Assembly: GCA_007922225.1 (NCBI GenBank)
Contig: ML679941.1
Coordinates: 53,758,235-53,822,234 of the forward strand
Length of the DNA stretch: 64,000 nt
Source of the DNA: Emydura subglobosa
Taxonomy: Eukaryota > Chordata > Testudines > Chelidae
Direction: 5' to 3'
Below the pieces are notes generated by a model that was given only the letters and a program-made list of their open reading frames with translations, searched no databases and was not told where the DNA came from. This document shows, one piece after another, positions 32,263 through 44,844 of the stretch; position 1 is the stretch's first letter; each line of letters starts with the position of its first letter. Position numbers and translations under genes: made by a program.

Positions 32263-32825
32263 GCACACCCTTATCTCTGAGGTCTTACAATTAATAGATT
32301 AGAAATCAGAGCATTCCATGCGGCCTTCACCCCTTCTCATTCCTTTAACGGGTTATATTACTTCAGTACAGTCCCAAGAAAGGAGTGGGTCAGGATTGCA
32401 TTTCTGTTTTTAAAACTATAAATATCTACTGAATACTATAAAAGAACCCTGGGCAACATTAGATGCACCTCAGTAAAAGTCTGCTTGAAATTATATATAT
32501 ACACCGTAATATATATTGAAGGTCATGACCTTGCATGGCTGGTATTCACGTGAAAAGGCCAACTCCATGGTATGATTAGCCTTTGAAATATATTAGAAAT
32601 GACTGACAATAGTAGTAGGGATAATGCTGGACCTCCACTTTCTACCTTTGCAACATTGTTTTTTTTTATCAGGGGGTTTATTTAATTAATACTGAAAAAA
32701 AAATGTATTCAATTTGTTGTAGGGTTTGTCTGAGCTGAGCATCTTTATTTCTCTGTGTACTCGCTGCAGCTGCTTTAACTAACACTTTCACATACTTCAT
32801 GAGCTAGCAAGATGAAAGAAAAAAG

Positions 32826-33169
32826 ACAGGTTCTTACATGTCCTGGTGACTCATAAGGCGTAGCCCTTGGGTTCTTTCACTGGATTCAATGGCCTTGATG
32901 GGCCATTAAGCCCGCTTAATGCTGCTGCCATCCTGTCTGGGGGTGTCACCCCCAAACACAGCAAAAGTTTGAAATACAAATATACCCGACATATTTAGAA
33001 CTCCTAATACAAAACTGATACATACATATAAACAATATTATCATATTTAGCAAAGTATAACCTTTCTGGAGGTACCTGACATGGCATACCTTGTAAGATT
33101 CATTGTGATTTTGCAATATTGATATCAATAATATTATAAATGATCACTTATATTCCAGACAGCATCACA
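32826..33169 (-). mobile_element. LTR family A, copy 4, U3-end fragment
   Basis: On - this is the 5' part of the LTR seen at 46358-47420. Shared blocks are GATGGGCCATTAAGC, GCTGCCATCCTGTCTGGG, TACCTGACATGGCATA and the terminal CAGACAGCATCACA at 33169. The rest of the LTR (TATA, R, U5) is absent. Confidence 0.7.
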
Positions 33170-33264
33170 GCATACACTTTGCAATCTCTCCTCATTAAAT
33201 GCACAAAAAATAAGAATAAAAAAATGAAGAATTATCATGATATTTGCCACTATTATGTTGATGT

Positions 33265-33425
33265 CTGTGCTTGTACATTATGCCCCTTTCCCCTGCCCTG
33301 TGTCTGTCTTGCCTGTAAGCTCTTTGAGGTAGGGATTGTCTGTTACGGTGGTTGCACAGTGGCTAGCACAATGGGCCCCAGTCTTGATTGTCTGCACTGT
33401 CTTTTCATATAAGGCTTACTAAGTG
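33265..33425 (+). mobile_element. L2-like LINE 3' tail
   Basis: The sequence GTAAGCTCTTTGAGGTAGGG, then GCACAGTGGCTAGCACAATG is the typical amniote L2-type 3' UTR. It is a short relic without coding part. Confidence 0.65.
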
Positions 33426-34089
33426 TTTATACTTTATTCTCCCAAGCTACTCTACAGTATGCATTGGCCACTGTATAAATATAACCTGGCAGAAGTAGTG
33501 ATTTGAAATAATGTTTCTATGTGAGTTATTTCTAGGCACTGTGGTATAAATGTATAAAGAATATATTAGGGCTGATCTCTGGTAAGGACAGATATAGCTT
33601 TTCCGATATAGTGTTTCTAGAGGCCTGCAAGCATACTCCCCTAAAGCATCAGTGCATTTGGTCTTTTTTAGTGCTAAGGTCCAACAGGTATGGGATCTCT
33701 GTACAAAACCCTGAGGACAGAGCTGCATTCACCTCAGTGTAAATCTAAATTAGTGAACTTGTCTGGGATACTAAGTGTAAAGACATTTGAGTCACAGGAG
33801 GCGAATCCCCTTGAGTCAGTTTCACCCTGTTTCAGGTGTGCCTAGGAGAGGGCAGGCAGGGAGAAGCTGTCAGTGAGGGAAGAGGAAGTGTGGGATAGAG
33901 TTTATTCAAGAGAGCCTCTTCTGCTGAGCCAGGCTTCAGCCCACCCACGAGCAGGGTGGGCTGGAACTCCCCTGACTCCTCAGTGGAGGAGGACTAGGCT
34001 AACTCTTGGAGTTCCCTAGTAGTCTATTTTTGCAGCATCCAAGGGAGCAGGGCAGACTGAAAACTATAGTCCATTGTGCCAGCCATGTA

Positions 34090-34610
34090 GACCTGGTTGC
34101 AGGGTTATGCACAAGGGGGGCAAGCATGGGCATGGCCCCCCCAATAATCAGTGGGGGCACAGAACTCCTCTGGCTCCAGGGCCACAGAGAGGAGAGTGAG
34201 GTCCTCCAGCCCTTGGGCACATGAGGAGAGACAGCTCCTCTCGCCGCGGGGCGAGATCTGGCTTCTCGGGCCCCAAGGCCGTGAGGGGAGAGCTGGCGCC
34301 TTGGACACTGTGGCCGCGGGGGGGAGAGTTGGCTTCTCCAGCTGAAGTGGGAGCTGATAGCTCCTCCGGCCCTAGGAGGCGGGGGGCAGAGCAAGCTCCT
34401 CCAGCCCTGGGAGAGAGCCAGCTCTCTGTGGCGGGAGCTGACAGCCTCTCTGGCCCAGGGACATTCAGGGGAGGGGAAGGAGAGAGAGAAAGCCGGCTTC
34501 TCTAGCCCCAGGGGATGTGGGGGGAAATAGGGGAGAGCCAGTTCCTTCGGCCCTGTAGCTCCAGGAGGAAAGCGAGCTCCTCCAGCTTCAGCAGTCAAAT
34601 TTTTACTCCT
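34090..34610. repeat. GC-rich degenerate tandem repeat
   Basis: A block with an irregular period of about 40-60 bp, built on GGGAGAGCTGGC-like and CTCCTCCGGCCC-like words. Examples are near 34290, 34320, 34350, 34410, 34495 and 34560. It keeps several CpG (GCCGCGGGGCGAG near 34243), so it is either fairly young or protected. Long open frames on both strands come from the periodic GC-rich sequence and have no protein motif. Confidence 0.55.
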
Positions 34611-34836
34611 GTGCACTCCCCTGGCTGGTTAGGAAATGGCCATTATTTTCCATTCAATATGTTGATAGAAAAAACATTTTCCTTTTGTTAAAAAATGTAA
34701 TGTCATGTAATGTTTCATGTTTTTGTCAATGAATCTTTTTTATTTGACTCATAATGAATATGAAAATCCTACCTTCTGACAAGGACTCTTAGGGGAACAT
34801 AGCCTTTTATTTTATTTAAAGTTAGTTTAGTGATGT

Positions 34837-35750
34837 TGTATTACACCACCCTGGGTTCGGCTCCAGTTGCTCAAGAGAGTGAAATTGCCGCTGGTGCATT
34901 TCTCAGATTTGGTGGCTCTAGGAACACATAAAGTCTAAAGATAATGACCACAGACACAGTCACAAGTACAAAGTCTTGTCTGTACTACACATTTTATTAA
35001 AGCAATAAGTAAAGTTACAATTACCTAGGCAGATAGAAATCCTATGCAATAATTACAACTGTAGTCATACTCACATCCTCAATGATATTCTAGGGTCTGA
35101 TGGACATGCAATAGACGATCATCGCTAAGGGGGACGGTTCCTGCTAGGGTTTCCTGTGGGGTTGTTCCTTGGGTCTTCCCACTTTTACCTAACCATGGAA
35201 CCTTCTTTTATATTGTAATCCTGGTCACATCTAACACCTTATGTATATGCATGAAGGTGTCAATCCGCTTTTCCTTATCTGTACTTCCACACCTCATGAA
35301 CATTGCCCCATTTTTCATAGGTCGTTCATAATTCCTCTTATTCTCATTAGCATTTATGCATGATATGTATCCTGCGGTCAAGACAGACAGTCAAAGATGT
35401 TACAGTTTGGTCTTGGACAATAAATACATTGCAGTCTATTGCAATCACCTATTGGCACATCTTTATAGTGACCTTATGAGCATAGGGTTATTCCTAGGTC
35501 ACTCACTTATGTTAAGCATTCTTCAGCCTATGGTCTAGTATGTCTAAGCTAAAATCTTACAAGTCTCCCTGTAGGCCTTGCATTTCAGCCATGCTATACT
35601 ACACACCCAGCACTCCTAAATACTTATCAATCCTATAGTTCTATAATCCTACAATTTAAATCTATTTGGTGTACACTGATTATATATGAAACAGCATATA
35701 AATTGACCATAACGTCAAATAATACAATGATAAATGGATGATAAAATGAA
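34837..35750 (-). mobile_element. Probable LTR, family B, antisense
   Basis: Read on -, a TATA box TATAAAAG (+ strand 35205-35212) is followed about 210 bp later by a polyadenylation signal AATAAA (+ 34993-34998), then about 150 bp of U5-like sequence ending near GGTGTAATACAACA (+ 34840). That is the TATA-R-U5 plan of an LTR. The distal (U3) end is uncertain, and I find no target duplication. No internal viral genes are present, so this would be a solo LTR. Confidence 0.5.
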
Positions 35751-37480
35751 CATTGGCTACAGGACATAGATTATGTAAACAAAACACAACTCAGAGACAA
35801 ATTTGGAAGAAGTGGTCTATCTGGATGGGGTATCCTGAAAGGGACATGACAATAAATGCTTTTTCATCCTGGTCAATTTGTAATCCTTTTCTGTTTAATT
35901 ATTTTGGGCCACAGACCTCCAATGATCTATATCCGGAAAGATCTATGAGTTTTGCTCCACGTTGAAGGAAGTTAAAATAAAGATACTGTGCTGAGCCAAA
36001 AGAAACTATTCACATAACATATTCCAAGGACTTGCTTTTTTGTTATTGGTTAGCCTGCAACATTAAGAATCCAGATATTTTCCCCTATATTCAGTTTTCT
36101 GAACTGAAGCTAGCTAGAGGTTTTTAACAGAGAATTAGTCATGCTACATGCTCATGTCTTCTAATTCAAAAGCTTTCTTCTTATCCTACAAAGAGGAGTA
36201 TATGACATTACAAAGTCAACATTTACCAACTGTCACCACACAGTGGCACCTGGCTATTCTAAGTAGAGGGAAAATATTGTATTTTCACAGATACTGCTAT
36301 GAGGGAACTCATGGTCAATGTTAACCTTGTAATGGGAACCACTTGCCTATTATCTGACTTTATATTGATTGACTTAATCAATTCATATGAGGGTACAAAG
36401 AAAGAAACTTAAGGATGGACAGTCTTCTCAAGACTAACCTAGGCCACCTGTTGGGGAGCTATTTAACAAGGAATTTAGGGAGGGAGAATGGTGAATCATT
36501 GTTGATTAAATACAAAAAGTGTGGTGCATCTTTCCATGAACTGTGTCAATTTATCTTGACATGAGAATGAGGATCTTTCGTAAGAGACTGTATTTGCAAG
36601 AGAATGAAGACATTCAATACCAATCCCCATTAAGTGTATCAAGATACCTATCTAAATCATTCCTTGTATTAACATAGAATCAGCATGAATGCGACAGAGA
36701 GACTTTCTTTGGAGAGCAATGTACAGTGAAAGATAGCCTGCTTGTGATCCGTGGCAACTGAGTAATGGTGCTAATATATAGTGCCAATATCCAAAGAACC
36801 AGCAGTCTAGCCTGACAAATAATGTAGCTTCACATTGTTTGCATGCTATTTAATCAGAGAGATACTCCTACCAGCTATAGACACATAGGCAAACGCTATT
36901 AGAAAATGATTCTATTAGCACAATACACATGGAATATATCTTCCAAGATTTCAGATCAATACTATCCTAGACAGAAACAGTATTTAACCCAGTCTCAAAT
37001 CAACTTTTGAAGTTGGATATCATTTAAGAGTGTGTGAAAGGAATGTACTATTGTAAAACCTATATTATGGTGGTAAGAAGAGTTGATTATTGCAATACAA
37101 CAAACTTTTTCACCATAGTAAAATATGGGGAAAGCCATGAAAAAGGAAATAGTGGCTCTTACTACTATGGCCTATTTGGGGCTTTGCAATGGGTGTAAAA
37201 TTAATCTGCTTCATCTCTGTCACTGAGCCTGATGATTGGTTAAGCAATAACATATGAGGTGCAGGGCAATTTCTGGGGATTAATGGAGATTTAGGAGGAG
37301 TCGATGATACAGATCAGTCTGTTAACTCCATTCATTCATTAGTCCCTTAAACATAATCTGCACTAAAGTCATTATTGCTTGTTATACAATGACACGGAGA
37401 AGAAGGGAAAGGAGGGCAAAACAGGCATACGGCTATGTTTAATGAGATAATTTTAGTTGCAATGGAATTTAGACCCCAAC
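35751..37480. other. AT-rich sequence, nothing recognised
   Basis: No coding exon or repeat that I can support. Part of it may belong to the U3 of the LTR-like sequence to the left. Confidence 0.4.
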
Positions 37481-37481
37481 T

Positions 37482-37690
37482 CAGCAAAGAACTTAAACAT
37501 ATCCTTAACTTAAGCATGAGTAAGTTCATCCATATTCAGCTAAGCACTTTGGGCATGATCCAAAGCCAACTGAAGGCAATGGAAACACTGTAATTGACCT
37601 CACTGAGCTTTAGAGCAAACCCTTTTAAACAGGTGAGTAGTCCCAGTGACTTCAGTGGGACTTACACTCAATGCTTAAGAGTTTTGCTGA
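37482..37690. mobile_element. Palindromic MITE with a second fold-back fragment inside
   Basis: Left CAGCAAAGAACTTAAACAT ... CTTAAGCATGAGTAAG and right CTTCAGTGGGACTTACACTC ... TAAGAGTTTTGCTG are inverted. A GGGCATGATCCAAAGCC segment at 37551 looks like the start of a GGCCTGATCC-type element placed within it. Confidence 0.55.
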
Positions 37691-38934
37691 AGCAGGGCCT
37701 TAGTGATTGAATGTTCTGTGCTTTACACTAATGTATCAGATTACTCGATTCTCTCAATGCCTCTCAGCATTCAGCTGAATTTACAGTGATCCTGTGCTAG
37801 CCTTTACAATACTCTAGGTAGCTTAGATCTTCATTGCCTTTCCATGTAAAAGTGCTGTATCACTCATTTTAGTTCCATGAAATCACTATAGCCCATTTTC
37901 TTGCAATTATTTTGCATTTCTTGCTGAGAGCTGAGATTGTCATTTTTGTTCAAAACTACAAATGAGAAAATGATGGGGGCTGTTCCACAAGGTTACATAT
38001 GTTTTACCAAAACCCTCACTTCTTTATAACCTAGGTATTTGTGTATCAATTAAAACTAACCAGCATTAGCAGCAGTCAGACTTCCATGGAGGTTAATGGA
38101 TTTGAAACAATTGTCGCAGATAAATTGGGCACAAACTTCCCATTAAGATCAATCATTAATATTTCTTTTCCACATGATTGGATTTGAATGAATAAAGCAT
38201 GCCTATTATGGTATCACTCCCTTAACAATCCCATTCTCTCTAAATATCTACATTTCTCTTTGTTCCGCTTATACAGCATCACACAGGAGTGATTGTGTTA
38301 GAGGAACTTGTTCATAGCCCTAAAGTCTTGTTTTGGAAAAACTCCCTACAAGACTCCAATGATATGTAACAGTCAGTAGGATTATTGTTTTATAACATTA
38401 TTACTGTGTTTTGGGGAAACTGAGATTTATATTCCTTTTTATATGGAAAAATCAGACCAGCCCTTGCCCCATTTCTTCATATCCCTGGCACACACTGATA
38501 CTCGCTGTAGAGGATGGGATAACCATTGCCTTTCTGACTTCAGATATGAAGTCATTCATTGAAGAACATGAGTAGGAGAAGTTCTGGATGAAGTTAATTA
38601 CTAATTTAGTCTGAATTCTAACAATTTCTCTGCTTGCTCACAGAGGCCAGCCACCTGTCTGTTTATGACATCAAGTTCCCTACTACAGCAGCAAAAAGGG
38701 AGTCCCTTTATTTATGTGCCATACAATGTGCCATTGGTCTAGCCTAGCCAAAGATTAGAGAACAGAGGCATATTTTGGGAGTAGTACAGTGCAATCATTG
38801 TACTTATCCTGGTATGCAGAAGATCCATGGGACATGTTTCAGTCTTTTAAGTTGGGGGTAGGGGTTGGAAAGGCAGATTAGAACAATTAGAATGCAAATA
38901 GTCAGCCCACTATGGGTAAAACTTCCAAAAATAC

Positions 38935-39085
38935 CTAAGTTCCATTTCCAAAAGTGCCTCTGGGCCACATTTTTAAAAGGTATTTAGGTGCCTAAAGATG
39001 CAGATAGGTGCTTAATGGGATTTTCAAATGCACCTAAGCCTAAATCCCATTAAGATCAGACACCTAAATCAGACATCTAAAGAAT
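38935..39085. mobile_element. Palindromic MITE, TTTAGGTGCCTAA type
   Basis: AAAAGGTATTTAGGTGCCTA and TAGGTGCTTAATGGGATTTT with ATCCCATTAAGATCAGACAC and ACACCTAAATCAG form overlapping inverted repeats. The terminal symmetry is decayed. Confidence 0.5.
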
Positions 39086-41480
39086 GTTGTTTTGAAATCA
39101 GAACCCACATCCTTAGTTCATGTCTAGCTTCCTTTCTGTATAGTGGGATAAACTTTGGGCCTGAACACCCTCCATATTTGGGTGGTTCAGAATCTAGATT
39201 TAATGTTTTGACTCACACTCATTTCTAGTTATATAGACTGTTACCATAGAAGAATGGACTTATGTTCCCACAGCCCATGGATGCAGAGTTATTTATTTCC
39301 AGAGTTGGAGACCATGAAAAAAATTCTTGTCTTGTCAGACATAGAGAGTGGATGGAGTGGGGAGCAGAAGGGAATGGAGCAAAGCAATCCCTCACAAAAA
39401 GATCTCCATTGAGTAGAGAGAGCTTAGGGATCCCACACCTCACCACTACGGTAAGCAAGTTTTTCTTCGTATATTAGTGATCGTATGTTGAGCACATTAC
39501 CTGCTGTAGCTGGCTCACAACATTAGGCTTTCAGTCCTGAAGTTTTAAAATCCCACCTGTTCTTCAGGAAAGAAATGTATTGAAGTTTTTTGTTTGTTTT
39601 TATTCTGTTCTGTTTCCTTCTTTTTTCAAGGAACTCAGTGTTAGTCAGAGAAATTCACTCTACAGAACAGGTGGAATTTTCATGCTCCAGGAGTATATGT
39701 GTGTGTGGGGTTTCTCTGCTCCTCTCAAACAACAAACCGAAAACTGAAATCTGAGGGAGAAGCAGAGACAGCAGCAGTTAAACCTGAAGCACATTCTAGG
39801 AAAGGGCAAAGGGCATTAGCAGATTATAGATTGGTAGACTTACCAACTGTAACTAAGTGACCTGGTCTTGCAAAGAGAATGCTTTCTCGATGACTTTCAG
39901 TGCCAGGAGGCTCACAAATTTAATGTATTGATAGAAATGGCTGAAGTGGGCTAAACAAAAACAGTCTTGCTTTCCAGCTTTTTTCTCTCAGATGCCTTAA
40001 CTAGTTTTCCTTGTCTGTACTAATTAACAGGGGACTTCTTTGTAAAGCTTCCTGAGGGGGGTTAGAACATTAGCTCCTAAATGAGACCCACCATGGGCCT
40101 TTTTATCAGCTGCCCCAACAAGGTGGACAAATATTCCCACCTACATGCAGGCGGGAAGCAGAACAGAGTAGTGTGGAATGAATTCCCTCCATGATGACTT
40201 TGCTACATGTCCTTCTCATTTTGCCATAAACCTCTTGTCTTCCACCTGACCCTGTCATTAACTGTACTGCACAAGCTAACAGTTAAATGACTGAGGGGGG
40301 ATCTTAAACTTAGCAGAACCTCCCCACCCCCACCCCACATACACATGCAATAGCCCTAAATAAGTCATCTTGGTGAAGTAATCAGTCTAAGCACATTGTA
40401 ACAGTATATCTCTATAATATAATTCTTTATATAAATTGAAACAATCCAAAAAGGGTTGTGTGGGGGTTTCCTCTTATCTGTGAAAAGGGTTTCTCTGCTT
40501 CTTATCTGATACAGGAATCAGTCTACCTGGAAAGAAAGACACTGTTATAACAAAAATTACTAAATATGTCCGTAACTCGCTAAAGCAAAATATGTAAAGG
40601 AATCATTTTAGAAAAATATCTCACCCTCTATAATGAATATTAAATTTAATTTCACAAGATTTTTCCACACGTATAAAAAGCTTTAAAGACAGATTGGAAA
40701 AATCATAACAAATCTTTTTTGTTTGTTAGAGCAAACCAGTTCATCTCTTCGTCTTTCTCGTTCCATATTGAGTCATATGCCCCAGAGGAAGTAAAAGCCA
40801 GCATACCAGAGTTAATGTATGTTATAAATTCCACCTCAGGACATGTTCCAATTTCAGAGATGGCGCTATAAAAAAAACAGTTTCTTTGAATAAAAGTGTC
40901 TGTCCTGCTGTCCACTGTCACTTGGTTTTAGAGCCTCAGCTTTTTGAAAAATGACAGTTTGGGATAGTGCTGAAGCAAAAGGGCAGCCTGCATAGTAATA
41001 AAACAGGTCTTTCAAAGGGTATAAATTAGCTGGCTTGCCAGTCTGTATCTACCTCCCCACAAAATGTGAACTGAGTATCGGTAGCTGATTTGATATTGAG
41101 ATTGAAGTCCAAGGTCTTTCTGGAAGCCTGTAGCAGAGTCAAGGATAGAATCCAGACCAGAATCCAGTTCTGCTGTAGCTTTAGTATCCAGAATATCCTT
41201 TCTCTGGTGGAGAAGAGGTGGGGGAGGAATGACTAGCTGTTGAAGTGACCAAGGTTCATCTTTTAGCTTTGGCACCAGATTCATATGAAGACAACTACCT
41301 TCCACACAGAGGCAGCAATGTAAAGCTTAAGGCTCCAGCTTGTTCCTGACCACTGAGGTGTCAGCATTCTGGAAGGAGAATCTGCCACAGAGAAGGACCT
41401 ACCGAAGTTGGTTTGTAAAGGAGGTGTGCTATTTTTTTTTTACTGCACACATTTATGGAGCAAACGTTAAGTAGGAGTAC
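39086..41480. other. Unique AT-rich sequence, nothing recognised
   Basis: No supported exon or named repeat. Short frames near 39225-39477 and 40703-41305 have no motif. Confidence 0.4.
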
Positions 41481-41483
41481 GGT

Positions 41484-41555
41484 AGGCCTGATCCAAAGAC
41501 TACCAAAGTCAGCCAAGAGCCTAACCCTGATTTCAGTGGAGTTTGGATCAGGTCC
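41484..41555. mobile_element. Short palindromic MITE, GGCCTGATCC type
   Basis: AGGCCTGATCCAAAGACTAC on the left and GAGTTTGGATCAGGTCC on the right are inverted copies with a TTTCAGTGG centre. It is the clearest copy of this family in the window. Confidence 0.7.
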
Positions 41556-41617
41556 ATATCAAGGGGAAAAGAAAAGTAATTTATGATGCAACCTCCTATG
41601 GTAATCTTGTACAACAT

Positions 41618-41885
41618 TATCATCATTATTAATTTTTATTACGGTAGCTGGAGACCTCAACTCAGATCAGTGCTCCATTGTATTTAGGATTATACAACTA
41701 TCTACTGATACACCATCCCTTCCTCAAAGAGTTTACAATTTAAATAGACAAGCCAGACAAAGAGTGGGAGAGGACATAGAAGAGCATATATGAAGTGATT
41801 TGCCCAAGGTCACATGGTAGATCAGTAGCAAAGCAGGTCTCCTGACTCCCAGTCTGATGTTCCTTACCATTAGGCCATTCTACCC
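41618..41885 (-). mobile_element. MIR/L2-like SINE, longest uninterrupted copy
   Basis: Antisense order: TTATTACGGTAGC, then CTCAACTCAGATCAG, AAGAGTTTACAATTTAAATA, GTGATTTGCCCAAGGTCACA, CAGGTCTCCTGACTCCCAG and CATTAGGCCATTCTACCC (the tRNA-related head). It shows the full arrangement that is broken up at 1857-2800. Confidence 0.7.
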
Positions 41886-42374
41886 TAGCTACACAGCCCT
41901 CATTAGGAAATCTTCACTAGATTTCTTATCTTTATTTAAACACACAGAGACGGTTTTGGATATGTCTCCCAAAAGTCATCTGAACATTCTAATCAACTGC
42001 TGGGATTGTTCTTTAAATGTATTTCTCATAAATAAGAGAGTCATATGGGTTTTTGCACGGCAGGCCCAGACTCTGTTCTGCCCTTTTTGATTTTCCATGC
42101 ACATGTGTCTTCCTAGGCATGATTGCTGCATTTTTATATAGCAGAGTAGGAAATGACATTTGGTTTAATATAGCTCTTCACCTATTCATTGCTTTGTAAT
42201 AATGAATTACTAATTAGCAGTGCAATGGCTTTGCAGGCCAATTTGGCACCTGATATATGCTCAGTAATAGCTCACATACTATTGAGGACACTAGAATCTC
42301 TTGTGTTTGGCCCACATTCCCTCATGCAATGGTTTAGATTATATCCCCCTGCATTTCCATGGGAGAAATAAAAT

Positions 42375-42398
42375 GACAACAACAACAAAAAAAAAAAA
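42375..42398. repeat. (CAA)n / poly-A simple repeat
   Basis: GACAACAACAAC followed by about 12 A. Confidence 0.8.
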
Positions 42399-43115
42399 CG
42401 ACTATGCATGAGACTTACATTTACATAGTATGTCAGCCATAAAGGTCCCTAAACACTTTATGAAATGCATTTGCACTGAATGAGGCAGGAGTCCTGTGGA
42501 AAAAGTAGTATATGTGATCATATAATTACGGTATCATAATGCATATGCACAAGGGGGCCTAAAGAAGGTAGCACAGATAATAGGTCCCTGGTGTCTGGCA
42601 CAAAGAAAGATATGGAGATGAGATCCAGTGCTAGGGGTTGTATTTATATTTGAGATTTATATTTGAGTTTACATTTTCATTGATATAATTGAACATATTT
42701 AACTGGAAAACATGTTTCTATTTTCTGAATAAGTTTCCTTGCAAAGATTATTTGGTTTAAACTGGCATTAAAGGCAGGATTTGCTGTAAATCACAGTGGA
42801 GAATGTGTATCATTCATGATTCATCATGCACAATTGAATTCTAAATTATTTCTTCCTTTATAATTGCATTTGCATGTTTCTATGGAAGCAAGAATCAATA
42901 CACTCAAAAATAAAGGCAAGGTACATTACTTTTATTGCATTTCTTTGGAAGATGTCATACATAAGGACAGCTTTAGCTTCCAGAAGCATATAAAACTGTC
43001 CCAAATAAAACACTAATCAGTCAAATTGGAAAAACAAATACGTATATGAGACCCATGATATACATCCAGATTCAGGAGTGCACCTTAGTGCTAGATTTGC
43101 TTTGGCTAAATCTTA
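42399..43115. other. Unique AT-rich sequence
   Basis: Nothing recognised. A small direct repeat (TTATATTTGAG) occurs twice at about 42645-42667. Confidence 0.4.
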
Positions 43116-43159
43116 TTAAGAGCTCAATCCTGCAAAGTGCGGACTACTCTGGCCTCCTC

Positions 43160-43290
43160 CAGCAAAGCACTTAAGCACATGCTGAATTTTACACTTGATT
43201 GTAGTTGCATTAATTTCCCACTTTGGGACATGAAGTCAATGGGATTACTCACATGCTTAACGTTAAGCATGTGTTTAAGTGTTTGCTCAG
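43160..43290. mobile_element. Palindromic MITE, CAGCAAAGCACTTAAGCA type
   Basis: Left CAGCAAAGCACTTAAGCACA and right GCATGTGTTTAAGTGTTTGC-TCAG are inverted copies of about 30 bp around AAGTCAATGGGATTACTCAC. The CAG start would fit a hAT-type terminus, which is inference. Related copies are at 2590-2693 and 37482-37690. Confidence 0.7.
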
Positions 43291-43424
43291 CACCCTGCAG
43301 GTTTGAGTTCAGATTAAAGTGATGAAGATTAAAAACATTTAGGGTTGAAGTCGTGGAATGCTCCTGCCAGATCTTTGCTAACTGTATCACTCCCCCCACA
43401 TTGACATGCATCTTTACCCTTCTA

Positions 43425-43720
43425 AGGGTATGTCTACACAGTAATGGAAGCTGTTATTGCAGCTCAGATAGGCTTACCTGCATTAATTTTAATTTAGCTA
43501 GCACAGCTAAAACTAGCAGTGCGAACAATTAGCCCACACTGTATATTAGCAGTGGGCTAACAATCTGACTGTGTACCCCGGGACCCTGGCACTGTACAGT
43601 CCATACTGATGCCTGTGCTGCCATGTCTTCACTGCTAGTTTTAGCCATGCTAACCAGATTAAAGCTAGTGTGTGTACCCAAATGGTAATCACACCTTCTA
43701 TTGCAGTGTCGGCATGCCCT
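43425..43720. mobile_element. Palindromic MITE, AGGGTATGTCTACAC type
   Basis: Left AGGGTATGTCTACACAGTAA and right TATTGCAGTGTCGGCATGCC-CT are inverted copies. Internal pieces CTAAAACTAGCAGTG and CACTGCTAGTTTTAGCC form a second inverted pair, so the 296-bp element can fold twice. Confidence 0.65.
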
Positions 43721-43737
43721 GAGAGGCACTGCCAGTC

Positions 43738-43845
43738 GGGGCCAAATTTTCAAAGGTGTTTAGGTTCCTAAAGAGAGGTGCCTAGTGGGATTTTCAAAAG
43801 CACCTTTCTGCACCTTTTGGCACCTTTACATCTCTGGCCCTCAGA
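43738..43845. mobile_element. Palindromic MITE fragment, GGGGCCAAATTTTCAAAGG type
   Basis: GGGGCCAAATTTTCAAAGGT with TGTTTAGGTTCCTAAAG and GGTGCCTAGTGGGATTTTC. It ends near CATCTCTGGCCCTCAG. It belongs with 38935-39085. Confidence 0.5.
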
Positions 43846-43932
43846 GCATAACTAAGGAGTGAAGGTCTCAGCAGCAGTACAGATGCGTGATGGTTCTCAG
43901 GGTACCCAAGACCATGAGTCACCCTGTTACTC

Positions 43933-44568
43933 TGTGATGGGGTGTTTATCCCACACTAGTCTGGAAAGGGGTAATGAGGCTGAGATGGGGCCAATTAACC
44001 AGATAGGTGGCCTAAGCAACCCTGATTGATGGAGCCCAGCTGAGAGGGAATAGGAGGGGCTGGTATAAAGCCAGGAAGTTGGCAGCAGAAAATGTAGTGA
44101 AAGAGCCTGCAGCTATTTTCTAGACATTAGTGAGGGAACCAACCAACCAACGGGTAGAGGGTGTAAAGGAAAGCTCAGAGAAATAGTAGCAAGATTGAAG
44201 ATAGTGCAGACCCTGGGTGCTGATCAGAGAGTCCATGAGCTGGAACCTGGAGTAGAAGATGGGCCTGTATTCCCCTGCTAGTCCCTGGAAAGGATGCATA
44301 GTAAGGGCAGTAGATCTAGAGACTGCCTAGGATGATTTTTCCTGCTGGACTTTGATCCTCCTGGAAGGGGGAAACACATAGTGATCTGGCTGGAGGGCCA
44401 AGCCAGAAAAAGGGAGCAGCCAAGTTATGAAGAGAGAGTACCCTGTGTTTCACAGAGAGAGGCTGTGGGACATGTGAATGAGCAACAGAAGGGGAGTCAG
44501 ACCAGGGAGCAGCTAATCCCCAGAGCATCCAGGAGGAGATGCTCCAGTGGTAAGTGATGCCTGTTACA
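43933..44568 (+). mobile_element. Probable solo LTR, family C
   Basis: It starts TGTGATGGGGTGTTTATCCC and ends GTGATGCCTGTTACA, so it has the TG...CA ends of an LTR. Flanks TACTC (43928-43932) and TACCC (44569-44573) match at four of five bases, as expected of an aged 5-bp target duplication. A TATA box in GGTATAAAGCC lies at 44063-44069. It is 636 bp, with no internal genes on either side. Confidence 0.65.
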
Positions 44569-44844
44569 TACCCCTTGCCCCAAGCAAGAGGGAGTTTGTC
44601 TTGTGGTAGCTGGATGTCAGCTCCCTGACACTGCCAGCCCTTCTGCTGCTCAGACACTCTCCTCTGGGCTCTGCCAGCCTGAACTTTGCTTTGCAGGCAA
44701 ACAAGAGGTGTACCCCAATCTCTGAATGCCTTTGAAGTGTTTGTGCCCTGCAGACCCCTCAGTGCCTGCTGGTAGAGGGCCCACTAGACTAAGTCCTACC
44801 AGGCCTCACATGCTCTCTGCCCCCAACACTCTGCTGTCATAATA

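Noticed and set aside
33999..34616. A 205-codon open frame on -
   Set aside because: It lies wholly in the GC-rich degenerate repeat, is low complexity (Pro, Ser, Arg, Ala), and has overlapping frames on the other strand. No protein motif.
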